A stretch of 64,000 nucleotides of DNA. It comes from JAGQWW01 sp041392845 (lineage in GTDB: Bacteria; Bacteroidota; Bacteroidia; Chitinophagales; Saprospiraceae). Positions 1 to 8,557 of the stretch are shown here, in pieces. The stretch spans positions 1 through 64,000 of the forward strand of contig JAWKLG010000007.1 in the NCBI GenBank assembly GCA_041392845.1. The letters run 5' to 3'. The notes below the pieces were generated by a model, which saw only the letters and a program-made list of their open reading frames with translations, searched no databases and was not told the origin of the DNA. A program made the translations under genes and the position numbers. The first letter of the stretch is position 1. The number at the start of each line of letters is the position of its first letter.

Positions 1-34
1 GTAAGAAATCCAGAAAAACCATATTTATTAAATT

Positions 35-862
35 ATGAAGAATCATCTTATCAGGAGTTTATGCTCTATCGCCACTTTGTTTACAGCAAACTTCACTTTT
101 GCTCAAATAAATGATTACTGCATTGGCCAAATCCACACCCTCCATTCAGAAATACTCAACGAAGACCGAATCCTCAACATCAATTTACCTGACTCATTTG
201 ATATGGAGAAGTCTTATCCGGTTTGGTTTGTCCTCGACGGTTCAAGAAATGAAGATTTCCTTCATCTGGTCGGACTGTTTCAATTTTTTCGGCTACAGTT
301 TCAAATGCCTGAAGTCATTGTAGTTGGTATCTCAAATGTGGACAGAAAACGTGATTTTACTTTTCATACTGATATTAAAGAATTAAAAGAACATTATCCA
401 AGCACCGGCCATTCAGATTCTTTTATACGATTTTTAGAAGAAGAACTCCAACCTTATATCGACCGAACTTTCCATACTACCAAGGACAAATACCTGATTG
501 GACAAAGCTTAGGTGGACTACTCGCAACCGAAGTCCTCCTCAAGAAACCAAAACTATTCAACCACTATTTTATAATAAGTCCCAGCTTGTGGTGGGATGA
601 AGAAAGTTTGCTAAAAGATGCTCCAAAATTATTAGAAGAAAACAGCCCACAACCAGACTTTGTATATGTTTCCGTTGGGGCCGATGAGCATAAAATCATG
701 CGAAAAGATGCAAAAGCGCTCTACCAAAAATTAAAGGAAAGCTTACCCTCAAAAACCCGACTTATTTTCAATAAAATGAAGGAGGAAAACCATGCAAGCA
801 TCCTTCACAACAGCATTTATGAAGGATTGGAGATACTCTACCCTATGGAAGAAGCGCAATAA
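35..862 (+). CDS. Secreted alpha/beta-hydrolase, esterase D / Fes-IroE-like
   Basis: Predicted exported serine esterase of the putative-esterase (PF00756) type, which includes esterase D and the siderophore esterases Fes and IroE. Residues 1-24 look like a Sec signal peptide ending in TFAQ. The nucleophile elbow is GQSLGG with Ser158. An acid residue is likely in the VGADEH stretch near residue 216, and the catalytic His is probably H243 (ENHAS). The motif SPSLWW after the nucleophile strand is typical of this family. The length of 275 residues is normal for a single-domain member. The substrate cannot be told from the sequence; the protein probably acts in the periplasm. The ATG start gives a clean signal peptide. 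A small membrane protein gene follows 29 bp downstream on the same strand. Confidence 0.85.
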   Translation: MKNHLIRSLCSIATLFTANFTFAQINDYCIGQIHTLHSEILNEDRILNINLPDSFDMEKSYPVWFVLDGSRNEDFLHLVGLFQFFRLQFQMPEVIVVGISNVDRKRDFTFHTDIKELKEHYPSTGHSDSFIRFLEEELQPYIDRTFHTTKDKYLIGQSLGGLLATEVLLKKPKLFNHYFIISPSLWWDEESLLKDAPKLLEENSPQPDFVYVSVGADEHKIMRKDAKALYQKLKESLPSKTRLIFNKMKEENHASILHNSIYEGLEILYPMEEAQ

Positions 863-891
863 ATTAATGGTGGGATTTCGTTTTAAGGGAC

Positions 892-1356
892 ATGCAAACG
901 AATCCAGATTTATTATACAAGAGCAATCTTTCCTCCAATTTCCTCAAGGAAACCAGGATGGTTTTGTTTTCAACTGGGATTGTACTGGGTATACTCGGCC
1001 TTTCATTTGGCATTTCAGCCCTTACGATGATGTTCCTCCTGATAGTGAGTTTAATCGTAGCATTCCAGGTCTTTATAAAATATGTTTTCTACACCTTTCG
1101 TATTTTCAATACCCACCTTTGTATTGATTTTAGATTCAACCCAACAAAGTCGTATAAAATTGATTGGACGGTGGTAAAAAATTTCACCATCTACCAAGCC
1201 CCCGGAAACTGTCTGCAACTGCAAATCAATTACCTTGAAAACAATTTCCTCAAAAAACTAAACCTGCTGGTAGAATTGAACCTCAAGGAATTCGATCCGG
1301 TATTGAGGGCACTAAGCAGGCAAGGTATCCAGATAGATGTAGAAATGGAAGGGTAG
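892..1356 (+). CDS. Small two-TM membrane protein, unknown function
   Basis: I do not recognise a named family. The 154-residue product has a short N-terminal tail, then two closely spaced hydrophobic segments at about residues 23-44 and 45-70. A soluble C-terminal half of about 80 residues follows, which reads as alternating strands (YKIDWTVVKNFTIYQ, CLQLQINYLENNF) and a final helix. This resembles small bacterial PH-like membrane proteins, but that is inference. It lies 29 bp after the esterase gene on the same strand, so co-transcription is likely. Its stop codon falls inside the left arm of an inverted repeat (1351-1586). Confidence 0.65.
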   Translation: MQTNPDLLYKSNLSSNFLKETRMVLFSTGIVLGILGLSFGISALTMMFLLIVSLIVAFQVFIKYVFYTFRIFNTHLCIDFRFNPTKSYKIDWTVVKNFTIYQAPGNCLQLQINYLENNFLKKLNLLVELNLKEFDPVLRALSRQGIQIDVEMEG

Positions 1357-1586
1357 AATTTTGAAGGGTTGAAGGGTTGAATTAGGTACTTTATTCTTTG
1401 CTAGGGTCAAAGTTTGAGATTATTTAAATGTTCAGACTTCGAAAAAACCAATTATTTTTTGGGAAATAAATTACTCTGGGTAAATACAAATTCGTTTCGT
1501 TTCATCATGTAGAGCCGCCAGGCTTGGCGGCTCTACATGACTATTTTCCTTCAAAATTCAACCCTTCAACTATTCAACCCTCCTAA
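1351..1586. repeat. Inverted-repeat element between convergent genes
   Basis: The arm GGGTAGAATTTTGAAGG (1351-1367) recurs in inverse orientation at 1548-1564 with one mismatch. Both arms continue into 8-bp units of the GGTTGAAG type (1366-1382 and 1561-1586). A perfect 16-bp hairpin sits between them at 1505-1540. There is no reading frame inside. It may be a MITE-like or REP-like intergenic element. Confidence 0.5.
1505..1540. terminator. Perfect 16-bp hairpin between convergent genes
   Basis: Arms 1505-1520 and 1525-1540 are perfectly complementary (core TAGAGCCGCCA / TGGCGGCTCTA) with a 4-nt loop GGCT. No clean T-run follows on either strand, so termination in both directions is plausible but not certain. 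It could equally be the core of a dispersed palindromic repeat. Confidence 0.5.
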
Positions 1587-1592
1587 ATTCAC

Positions 1593-2867
1593 TTACTGTA
1601 CCCTCATCTTCACCACACTCACCTTCTCACCATCAGTCACCTGAACTGAATAGATGCCAGGAGTGGAAGGAAGGTCATTCATTTGGATAGCATTCAAGCC
1701 CTGGTTGGCAGCAGTGTGATAGGTTCTGACCATTTTACCGGAAAGGTCCAAAACATTAATTTGTAAATTAGGAATACTTTGATCTACTTCCATCAACAAA
1801 GTCGTATTCCCTCTTGCAGGATTGGGCGCAAGGACAAATTTACCATTTGCTAATTCCAGGTCTTTTGCTGAAGAAATATCTACCAATTCCTTTTCAAAAA
1901 TCACATCACCGGTGCTGGATCCACCAAATTGAAGGAAAGTAATTTTGTACACATTGTCATCGGTAGCCTTTACGAAATAAACCAAATCTTCAGCTAAAAC
2001 CCAGGCCATATTGTTTTCAAAATCTTTCCAATCGTATCCGATTACATCCAATACAGTTGAAAAAGAATCACGATATTCGATTGGATCCACTGTTTCAGGA
2101 TCTACACCTCTTGCTTCTGCTACCTCAACACCAAAACCAGACAATACGCCGGTCACACCAAAAGGAATGAAATTTCCTCCCCCGGCATCAATTGGAGTGA
2201 TGTATCTGCAAAATTCAAGATCCCAGGTATTTGGAACGGTGTTGATAAACGATTCGCTGGCAAAGTCGAAATATGCAAAACTGCTGAACTCATAATCCGC
2301 CTTATTCAAAGATTTACTCACTTCATTTGAGCCATCCAAATCAGCATATCTGAAATTATAAGTGGTAAGAACAATAGATTGGATCTCAAACTTTTTGTAA
2401 GAACCATCTCTAAGTTTAATGACATAAATATTTTTTGACTTAACCTGATTTACCATAAAGTCATACTCTCCCCAACCAAAGTCAAAAATATCACTTGGAT
2501 CTCTAGGCTGATTAAATGCCCCGCCATAGGTCCAACTTACTTCATCGTTGTACAATCTGTCCTTTAAACTATCTACCTCAATTGGATCTTCCCAATTGTT
2601 GGTGGGAGCAAGATAAACTTCCACCTCAGGCTGAGGAGAGCCAAAGCTGGTCCTTGAGGATTCATTCACATGCACACCTGCATCTTGTTGGCCAATCGTA
2701 GTGAAAGCTATGTCCCAGGTATTGTTTTGCACCTGGTAGGAAGAATCATCACTCAATCGGTAATAAGACTGAAAGTCGTAACTGGCTCCGGTTGATACCA
2801 AAACCAAATCCTGCGCATTGGCAGCAAAAGAAATAAGTGTAACTAAAAAAGGTAAAAATAACTTCAT
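1593..2867 (-). CDS. T9SS-sorted secreted HmuY-like protein
   Basis: Secreted 424-residue protein. Residues 1-18 form a signal peptide (cleavage after FAANA). Two stretches, NTWDIAFTT near residue 50 and NTWDLEFCRY near residue 215, resemble the W-D-[LI]-x-F core seen in HmuY-family haem-binding proteins, so the mature part may be an internal duplication of that fold. The last 80 or so residues are a type A T9SS C-terminal sorting domain: LAPNPARGNTTL opens it, and GKMV, GIYSVQVT and VVKMRVQ follow. The protein is therefore expected on the cell surface or released. Haem binding is inferred only from the fold-like motif. No obvious haem-uptake receptor is encoded beside it. Confidence 0.75.
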   Translation of the reverse strand: MKLFLPFLVTLISFAANAQDLVLVSTGASYDFQSYYRLSDDSSYQVQNNTWDIAFTTIGQQDAGVHVNESSRTSFGSPQPEVEVYLAPTNNWEDPIEVDSLKDRLYNDEVSWTYGGAFNQPRDPSDIFDFGWGEYDFMVNQVKSKNIYVIKLRDGSYKKFEIQSIVLTTYNFRYADLDGSNEVSKSLNKADYEFSSFAYFDFASESFINTVPNTWDLEFCRYITPIDAGGGNFIPFGVTGVLSGFGVEVAEARGVDPETVDPIEYRDSFSTVLDVIGYDWKDFENNMAWVLAEDLVYFVKATDDNVYKITFLQFGGSSTGDVIFEKELVDISSAKDLELANGKFVLAPNPARGNTTLLMEVDQSIPNLQINVLDLSGKMVRTYHTAANQGLNAIQMNDLPSTPGIYSVQVTDGEKVSVVKMRVQ

Positions 2868-2925
2868 GATATAGTTTGTTTAAACAATCGGTATAAATGC
2901 TTGCGTGCTTATTTAAAAAGCGATG

Positions 2926-2933
2926 CAAACCTA
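2926..2933 (-). promoter_or_regulatory. Candidate -7 promoter element
   Basis: On the minus strand this reads TAGGTTTG, an exact match to the Bacteroidota -7 consensus TAnnTTTG. It would start a transcript about 50 nt before the start codon at 2867. No TTG was found at the expected -33 spacing, so support is partial. Confidence 0.35.
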
Positions 2934-3007
2934 TCAATTGTTCAACAAAACATCACTGATTCAGCCGTCAACGGAGGTGTTTTTGACGAAAGGTTGACAA
3001 TGACAAT

Positions 3008-3598
3008 TCAATGACTTTTTTTCCAGGTTTTGTAAAAATCGGGCATTGGAGGACGATCAACGGGCACTTCTCTCAAGGGTTCACATTCTTTAAGGCCGGA
3101 TTTACAATCTGCTGGAAGCTGCTGGTACAATTCTGTTCCTTTTGTTTTCCAGGAGATCATCTCATCGCTTACCTCTTTTATTATCCTGGCTGGATTCCCG
3201 ACCACCAAACTCCTGTTCGGAATTTTTGACTCCGCTTTTATAAAGCTCAAAGCACCAATAATGCATTCGTCGCCTATTTCTGCATTGTCCATCACTACAG
3301 CGTTCATCCCTACCATCACATTTTTTCCTATGGTAGCTCCATGAATAATGGCTCCATGTCCAATGTGCGCTGCCTCTTTCAATCTTACCGTCACTCCGGG
3401 AAACATATGAATGGTACAATTCTCCTGCACATTACAACCGTCTTCTACAATAATCTGCCCCCAATCGCCCCGGATGGCAGCTCCGGGACCCACATATACC
3501 TTATCGCCAATAATCACATTTCCAGTCACTGTAGCTTGAGGATGAATAAAAGCTCCCGGATGTATCACGGGCTTGTAGCCATTGAATTCGAAAATCAT
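3008..3598 (-). CDS. PaaY/CaiE-like hexapeptide-repeat protein (gamma-CA family)
   Basis: 196-residue left-handed beta-helix protein with many isoleucine-patch hexapeptides (VTGNVIIGDKVYVGPGA, HIGHGAIIHGATIGKNV, AEIGDECIIG). Three histidines in the centre (IHMFPG, AHIGHGAIIHG) match the metal-binding pattern of gamma-class carbonic anhydrases and the PaaY thioesterase. GNPARIIKEV near residue 150 and a C-terminal proline-rich helix are typical of PaaY/CaiE. I chose the ATG at 3598 rather than an upstream one at 3640, because the upstream codons give a Phe/Lys-rich tail with no counterpart in the family and the beta-helix starts right after MIFEFNGYKPVIH. No phenylacetate genes are nearby, so the exact substrate is open. 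Confidence 0.8.
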   Translation of the reverse strand: MIFEFNGYKPVIHPGAFIHPQATVTGNVIIGDKVYVGPGAAIRGDWGQIIVEDGCNVQENCTIHMFPGVTVRLKEAAHIGHGAIIHGATIGKNVMVGMNAVVMDNAEIGDECIIGALSFIKAESKIPNRSLVVGNPARIIKEVSDEMISWKTKGTELYQQLPADCKSGLKECEPLREVPVDRPPMPDFYKTWKKSH

Positions 3599-3843
3599 AA
3601 AAACACATTTTTTAAAAAAGATGCAAAAAAATAGTAACAAACCAATTTCAGAATTGATTCTGATTCAAAGTGCAAAAGGTAACCAAGTTTTTTTTAAAAA
3701 ATGAGATTAGGCTTTTGCAATCTATTCGCCGGCAAATAGCGCTATGAAAATCAGAATGGTCTAATCTGCATGAGACCCAAAAGACCAGGCAGCACGGTTG
3801 CTGAAAAGTGTCCAGAGTAGGCAGTACTAAAAAACCTATTGTT

Positions 3844-4635
3844 ATGTTAGTTTCACATTTTGAATTGTTGGTGAAAAGAATTGCGAATGTTTCGTCTCCA
3901 CCAACTCCATTTTCTTCAATTTTCAGGAGAATTGTACAGGGATATTTTATATCAATTTCCAATTTGGAGAAAAGGTCAATTACCATAAGGTTGAAGTTGA
4001 CCATTCCTACTACCACAGTACCAAACAGATTCATCACTCCAGGCAATGTCAATATTCTTTTTGATAATGGTGGAGTTGACAATTTGCCATTGACGATTAC
4101 TCAACAACCAAGTAATAAATGTAATACTGTTTATTATACAAGCTACTTTAGATTGTGTGAGAGACAAACTTGCTTTATCGGAATTTTACCAAATTTTGGA
4201 TTGTTTGGCAATGTCTTAAACCCCGATATGGAGGTAAGAGGATTTGTTGAAATAGTTCAACGAAGACAAATATTCAGACCAACTCCTCGAGCTACTGTCT
4301 TGACTACCCCTGAATATAGAGGAACGTATCTTGATAATGCATATCCTACTGGTGTAGTTTCAGACGAATTAGACTTTGACCAAATTGCTTATAGCTTACC
4401 TCTGGCAAATGGAAGAGCCCAAGGAGAGGTAGAAGCAGTAAAACCATTAATTCCATTCCCAATTCGACCAGATTTCGATTTAAACGATCTAGGGAAATTG
4501 CGATTGAGGCTTTTAGAAGATGATCCTGATCTTTCTAATGATGAAATCGAAGAAGCAGTTGAATTTCTCGAACAAGGAAAAGACAATCCGGATTTTCTGA
4601 AAATGTTGAAGGCAATGGCAAAGAAAACTGATTAA
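3844..4635 (+). CDS. Conserved-looking protein of unknown function
   Basis: Not recognised. About 263 residues from the ATG at 3844; an in-frame GTG at 3808 is an alternative and an upstream stop lies at 3802-3804. There is no signal peptide or membrane helix. The N-terminal two thirds read as beta-rich (RSITIRLKLTIPTTTVP, LPLTITQQPS). There are three cysteines at CNTVYYTSYFRLCERQTC. A region near the middle, TTPEYRGTYLDNAYPTG followed by DFDQIAYSLPLANGRA, looks like a functional loop set. The C-terminus is an acidic helical tail (DDPDLSNDEIEEAVEFLEQG). A hairpin terminator follows 12 bp after the stop. It appears to be a single-gene transcription unit. Confidence 0.6.
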   Translation: MLVSHFELLVKRIANVSSPPTPFSSIFRRIVQGYFISISNLEKRSITIRLKLTIPTTTVPNRFITPGNVNILFDNGGVDNLPLTITQQPSNKCNTVYYTSYFRLCERQTCFIGILPNFGLFGNVLNPDMEVRGFVEIVQRRQIFRPTPRATVLTTPEYRGTYLDNAYPTGVVSDELDFDQIAYSLPLANGRAQGEVEAVKPLIPFPIRPDFDLNDLGKLRLRLLEDDPDLSNDEIEEAVEFLEQGKDNPDFLKMLKAMAKKTD

Positions 4636-4647
4636 GGTTTTCGCCTG

Positions 4648-4681
4648 AATGGTCCCGTTTTTTCTAAGGCGGGGCCATTTT
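4648..4681 (+). terminator. Intrinsic terminator
   Basis: Stem AATGGTCCCG (4648-4657) pairs with CGGGGCCATT (4670-4679), with one G-U pair and a T-rich loop; TTTT follows from 4678. It begins 12 bp after the unknown gene's stop. Confidence 0.6.
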
Positions 4682-4756
4682 AACAATAAAAAACTGGTTA
4701 GGATGCTTATCCTTATTTAGATTAATTCTAACTTTGTGTAAAATTAATCCTGACCA

Positions 4757-4912
4757 ATGGCAAAAAAGCCAAACAATACGAGCGGAAATTCAATGCCCGG
4801 CAGCTTTGAAATCCCTTTTCCTTTACCTGTTATTCAGGCAAAGTCGAAAAAGAAAAAGTGTTGTAAGAAATATAAAAAAGGAAAGGCTTGTAAAAGTTGC
4901 CCAAAGCACTAA
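4757..4912 (+). CDS. 51-residue Lys/Cys-rich small protein
   Basis: A short ORF easily missed by length filters. It begins MAKKPNNTSGNSMPGSF, continues with a Pro/hydrophobic stretch EIPFPLPVIQAK, and ends in a strongly basic, cysteine-rich tail KKCCKKYKKGKACKSCPKH. The pattern CC-x8-C-x2-C close to the C-terminus suggests metal binding or nucleic-acid contact. From memory, small Bacteroidota proteins with a CCxKYKKGKxCKxCP-like ending exist without known function. Coding is supported by the coherent start, composition and clean stop. A weak 7-bp inverted repeat (AAGCACT...AGTGCTT, 4904-4922) overlaps the stop and may end transcription before the convergent cysS. Confidence 0.6.
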   Translation: MAKKPNNTSGNSMPGSFEIPFPLPVIQAKSKKKKCCKKYKKGKACKSCPKH

Positions 4913-4955
4913 GCAAGTGCTTAATGCTTCGAGCTTATATTTATAAAAGGAGATT

Positions 4956-6449
4956 TTAATTTAAAGTCCACTCTGTTCCATCCTTGCCGTCTTTCAAAAC
5001 GACGTTGATTTCATTGAGTTTGTCCCTGATTTTATCTGCAGTACCCCAATCTTTGGTAGCACGCGCGTTTTGTCTTAAGTCAATGATCAATTCCATCAAC
5101 CCGTCCAAAACCTTGTATTCTCTTCCTCCAGATTCCATTTCATCCAAAAGACCAAATACATCAAAAATGAAAGCTTTGAAGGTCTCTTGAAGCTTGGCAT
5201 AAGTATCAGCCGAAATGTCAGACCAATTTAAATGGCCGTCTTTCAGACCGTTGATTTTACTAACCAATTCAAACATCTTGGCCAAGGCTTTCGGTGTATT
5301 GAAATCGTCGTTCATTTCATCATGAACACCTTCGAGCAATTCCAAAACTTCAGCATCCAAACTTCCGGCATTTCCTCCACCAGGATGATTCATCCCTGCA
5401 AGTGCCTTAGCAGCCTCCATCAATCTTTTATACCCTTTCTCAGCAGCCTGTAAAGCATCATCTGTCAAATCCAAAGGACTTGCATAATGTGCCTGCAAAC
5501 TAAAGAACCTCAACACCATCGGGCTGTAAGCCTTGGTAACATGAGGGCTGTCACCTGTAAATAGTTGCTGAGGCGTAATGGTATTTCCATCAGACTTGGA
5601 CATCTTACGTCCGTTCATCAACAACATATTGGAATGCAACCAATATCTTGCCGGTGCACAACCACATGCACCATAATTTTGTGCAATTTCATTTTCATGG
5701 TGCGGGAATTTCAAGTCATTTCCACCACCGTGAATATCAAAGGTCTGCCCCAAATACTTGGTGCTCATGGCCGAACACTCCAAATGCCAGCCCGGAAAAC
5801 CTACAGACCAGGGAGAATTCCATCTTTGTAAATGTTCAGGAGAAGCTTTCATCCAAATCGCAAAATCAGCAGGATGATTTTTCTCGTCCTGATTTTTCAG
5901 GTTATCTCTTGACTCTGCCATCAACTCTTCAATTACCCGACCGGACAATTGACCATACACCTTCTTGTCTTTGGCAAACTTCAAAGTGTCAAAATAAACC
6001 GACCCATTTTTTTCATAAGCATATCCATTGTCCAGTATTTGCTGAACCATTTCAATCTGCTCCATAATATGCTGGGTCGCTCTTGGCTCAATCGAAGGAG
6101 GAATGGTATTCAAAATCCTCATGATGTCATGAAATCCAAGTGTATATTTCTGAACCAACTCCATTGGCTCCAACTTCTCTAGTCTGGTCGCTTTCAAAAT
6201 TCTGTCTTCCCCATCGTCCAAAAGGTGTCCTACATCCGTAATGTTCCTAACATAGCGAACTTTATAACCAAGGTATTTAAACCATCTGAACATGATATCA
6301 AAACCCATAAATGTGCGGCAGTTGCCTAAATGCACATCGTTGTAAACGGTAGGGCCACACACATACATGCCGATATGGCCTTCATGTTGTGGAATAAACT
6401 CTTCTTTCTTACGGGTAAGACTATTGTAAATATGAAGCTTGGAAGCCAT
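4956..6449 (-). CDS. cysS: Cysteinyl-tRNA synthetase
   Basis: Charges tRNA-Cys with cysteine in the cytoplasm. All class I landmarks are present: the HIGH-type motif VHLGN at residues 39-43, the KMSKS loop at 282-286, and the CysRS zinc ligands at C31, the GWHLECS cysteine (C225) and the HHENEIAQ histidine and glutamate (around 250-254). The GGGNDLKFPHHENE block is diagnostic for CysRS. At 497 residues it is full length, including the helical DALR-like C-terminal domain. It is the last gene of a minus-strand run coming from serA, with 134 bp between it and the upstream hydrolase gene. Confidence 0.97.
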   Translation of the reverse strand: MASKLHIYNSLTRKKEEFIPQHEGHIGMYVCGPTVYNDVHLGNCRTFMGFDIMFRWFKYLGYKVRYVRNITDVGHLLDDGEDRILKATRLEKLEPMELVQKYTLGFHDIMRILNTIPPSIEPRATQHIMEQIEMVQQILDNGYAYEKNGSVYFDTLKFAKDKKVYGQLSGRVIEELMAESRDNLKNQDEKNHPADFAIWMKASPEHLQRWNSPWSVGFPGWHLECSAMSTKYLGQTFDIHGGGNDLKFPHHENEIAQNYGACGCAPARYWLHSNMLLMNGRKMSKSDGNTITPQQLFTGDSPHVTKAYSPMVLRFFSLQAHYASPLDLTDDALQAAEKGYKRLMEAAKALAGMNHPGGGNAGSLDAEVLELLEGVHDEMNDDFNTPKALAKMFELVSKINGLKDGHLNWSDISADTYAKLQETFKAFIFDVFGLLDEMESGGREYKVLDGLMELIIDLRQNARATKDWGTADKIRDKLNEINVVLKDGKDGTEWTLN

Positions 6450-6583
6450 TGAAATATACTTTTTTAATATGAGGAGGTCTTCGTTGATTCCTTATTCAAG
6501 AAATACGTTTTTTGAAAGAAAGGTTTCAAAAAGCAAAGATTTCTAAGCTCAAAAAACTTTCTTACCAACCTATATTGATGGGA

Positions 6584-7390
6584 TTAGTTTAATCGCTCCA
6601 AACAGAATCTCACAAACCTGCGAACGATACCCTGTGTCTCCTTCTTGGCTCTAAACATTCCCATATGACCTACCTTTGGTAAAATGTGAATGTCTGCAAT
6701 TGCAGGCAAATGGGTTTGCTCAATGCTGATATCGTATGGAATTGATTCATCCAACTCACCGATGATAAACAATACCGGAGCTGGAAAATCTTTTAAAACA
6801 GACGCATTATCCGCTCTGTTTTTCATGGCATTTAATGCACCAATGATTCCCTCCTGGGTATACCTGCTCGCTCTGTGAATCATTTTATCGACCAAGAAAG
6901 TATTGCTTTTTGCAAAATCAACAGCAAACAAATTTGGAATAAATTGCTTCACAAACAATTGATGTCCATGCGATTGAATGAAATTAATCGCTTTATCTCT
7001 GGATTCTTTCTTGTCGTCTGTATCTGCAAACGGATGAGAATGAAATAAGCCCAGACCAAGGATTCGGTCACCTGCAATTTTACCTGCCTCAAGACTTACA
7101 TAACCTCCCATGGAATGTCCTACAAGTATGAATTTTTCTACCCGCAATTCTTCCAAAACTGCTAAAACAGCCTTGGCCATATATTCTATAGAAACACCTT
7201 CCACCGGATCAGATTTACCCAATCCCGGCAGGTCAACCCTGATGGTTTGATATTCGTCTTCAAAAATTTCCAAAAAATCGTCCCACATGGAACTGTCCTC
7301 ACAAAATCCGTGAAGGAAAACAAGTGGGGTTCCTTTTACACCACCGGTGTAGTAGGCAACTTTCTTATCTTGAAAAAGTATCGTTTGCAT
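6584..7390 (-). CDS. Alpha/beta-fold hydrolase
   Basis: Cytoplasmic alpha/beta-hydrolase of 268 residues without a signal peptide. The oxyanion-hole loop HGF is at residues 27-29. The nucleophile elbow GHSMGG has Ser93. The acid is probably Asp in IGELDESIP near residue 214, and the histidine is in VGHMGMF near 242. A helical cap lies between about 130 and 190. This is the general BioH/MenH/haloperoxidase-like layout, but nothing fixes the substrate. It sits 43 bp downstream of the frameshifted glycosyltransferase and upstream of cysS on the same strand. Confidence 0.85.
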   Translation of the reverse strand: MQTILFQDKKVAYYTGGVKGTPLVFLHGFCEDSSMWDDFLEIFEDEYQTIRVDLPGLGKSDPVEGVSIEYMAKAVLAVLEELRVEKFILVGHSMGGYVSLEAGKIAGDRILGLGLFHSHPFADTDDKKESRDKAINFIQSHGHQLFVKQFIPNLFAVDFAKSNTFLVDKMIHRASRYTQEGIIGALNAMKNRADNASVLKDFPAPVLFIIGELDESIPYDISIEQTHLPAIADIHILPKVGHMGMFRAKKETQGIVRRFVRFCLERLN

Positions 7391-7433
7391 TCGATAAAGG
7401 AATGTAAAATTGTCGGTTTAATTAATCGATTTC

Positions 7434-8547
7434 TTACCATTCAGGCATCAAATCTTTCCCTAAATGCCTGTCATACAAAGAGCTAAATATACTCCAATCA
7501 TAATGGGCCACAAAATTTCTGCATTTCTGCTTCTTCCTTATTTGGTCTATATTCTGACATGCCCAATTTAATTTTTCAAAAAGATCATTTTCTGAATCAT
7601 ACAAAAATTCATATTGCTCTTCTTCTGGAATATGCCCAGGAAAAGCCAATCGATTTGGAAGTAATGGATAGACCTCACAATACATAGCCTCTACGGCACT
7701 AATTCCAAAAAAATCCTGGTAACTGGTCACTGGTAAAATATCTGATTTCCATAACCATTTAGCATACACTTCAAAGCTTTCCGCATATCCAAAATGAAGG
7801 ATTTCTTCATTTAAATTTTGCTTTGCCTTTTCAAAAATATCCGGTGTTTGTTTGTAAGACTCTCCTAAAACTACCAGTTTGAATGGCGTTCCAACCTCTT
7901 TTAATTGAAAAAGAACTTTAAAAAAACCATCCGGATTTTTATCATACTCCCACCGGTGATTCCATAAAATAACCGCAGGACCCGAATCGCGATTTTCTTT
8001 AAAGGAATCCAATCGTTTCAAGTTCAATCCTAAAGGAAGTGTTTTACTTTTTTTAAAAATAAAATCCTTTGCCCCAGAGGGTTGAAAATCCGGAAACATG
8101 CCTGTAAAACCGGGCAAAGCATTTAAAAACGCATTTTTATGATAATCAGAATTAAAATAAACTACATCTGCTGCCAATGCTGAGGTAAGGTTTTTAAATC
8201 CATAGTGAAAATCGCTTCAAATCCTTGTCCCTGTCGGTCGGCGACCATGGATACGTAATCTGATTTTCATGAAAATACACCCCTACCCCCCCTTCAAATC
8301 CTGAACCTCTAATCAGCCCTAAAAAAGTGGCCAAATCCAACATATCTGTAGCCAGAATTGCATCCGGCATTTCCTCCAGCTTGTTGAATTGTTCAGCCAA
8401 TTCAATAGCAGCACCGGCCATCCTCCATTTCCAATGGCGACCTGGCAAACTAAGTATGGAAATAGTATGATTGGAAAATTCCTGCAATCCTTCAGCCCAG
8501 CTCTGGTGGCTGCCTACGAAGAAAGGTTCTATCAGCAGAATTTTCAA
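7434..8547 (-). pseudogene. tRNA-queuosine mannosyltransferase-like (DUF3524/GTDC1), frameshifted
   Basis: Read as one gene, this is a GT-B glycosyltransferase of the DUF3524 family, whose animal member GTDC1 (QTMAN) mannosylates queuosine in tRNA-Asp. The first 110 codons give the family start MKILLIEPFFVGSHQSWAEG, then LPGRHWKWRM, the ATDMLDL loop and YFHENQ. The frame then breaks within the A-run 8208-8211. Removing one base gives RFHYGFKNLTSALAADVVYF, which joins perfectly to the second half (NSDYHKNAF, ILWNHRWEYDKNPDGFF, FGISAVEAMYCEVYPLLPNR). All expected motifs are intact on both sides, so this is either a very recent mutation or a one-base sequencing error. It starts 10 bp after the AI-2E permease gene. 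Confidence 0.85.
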
Positions 8548-8557
8548 TAGCAGGGTT

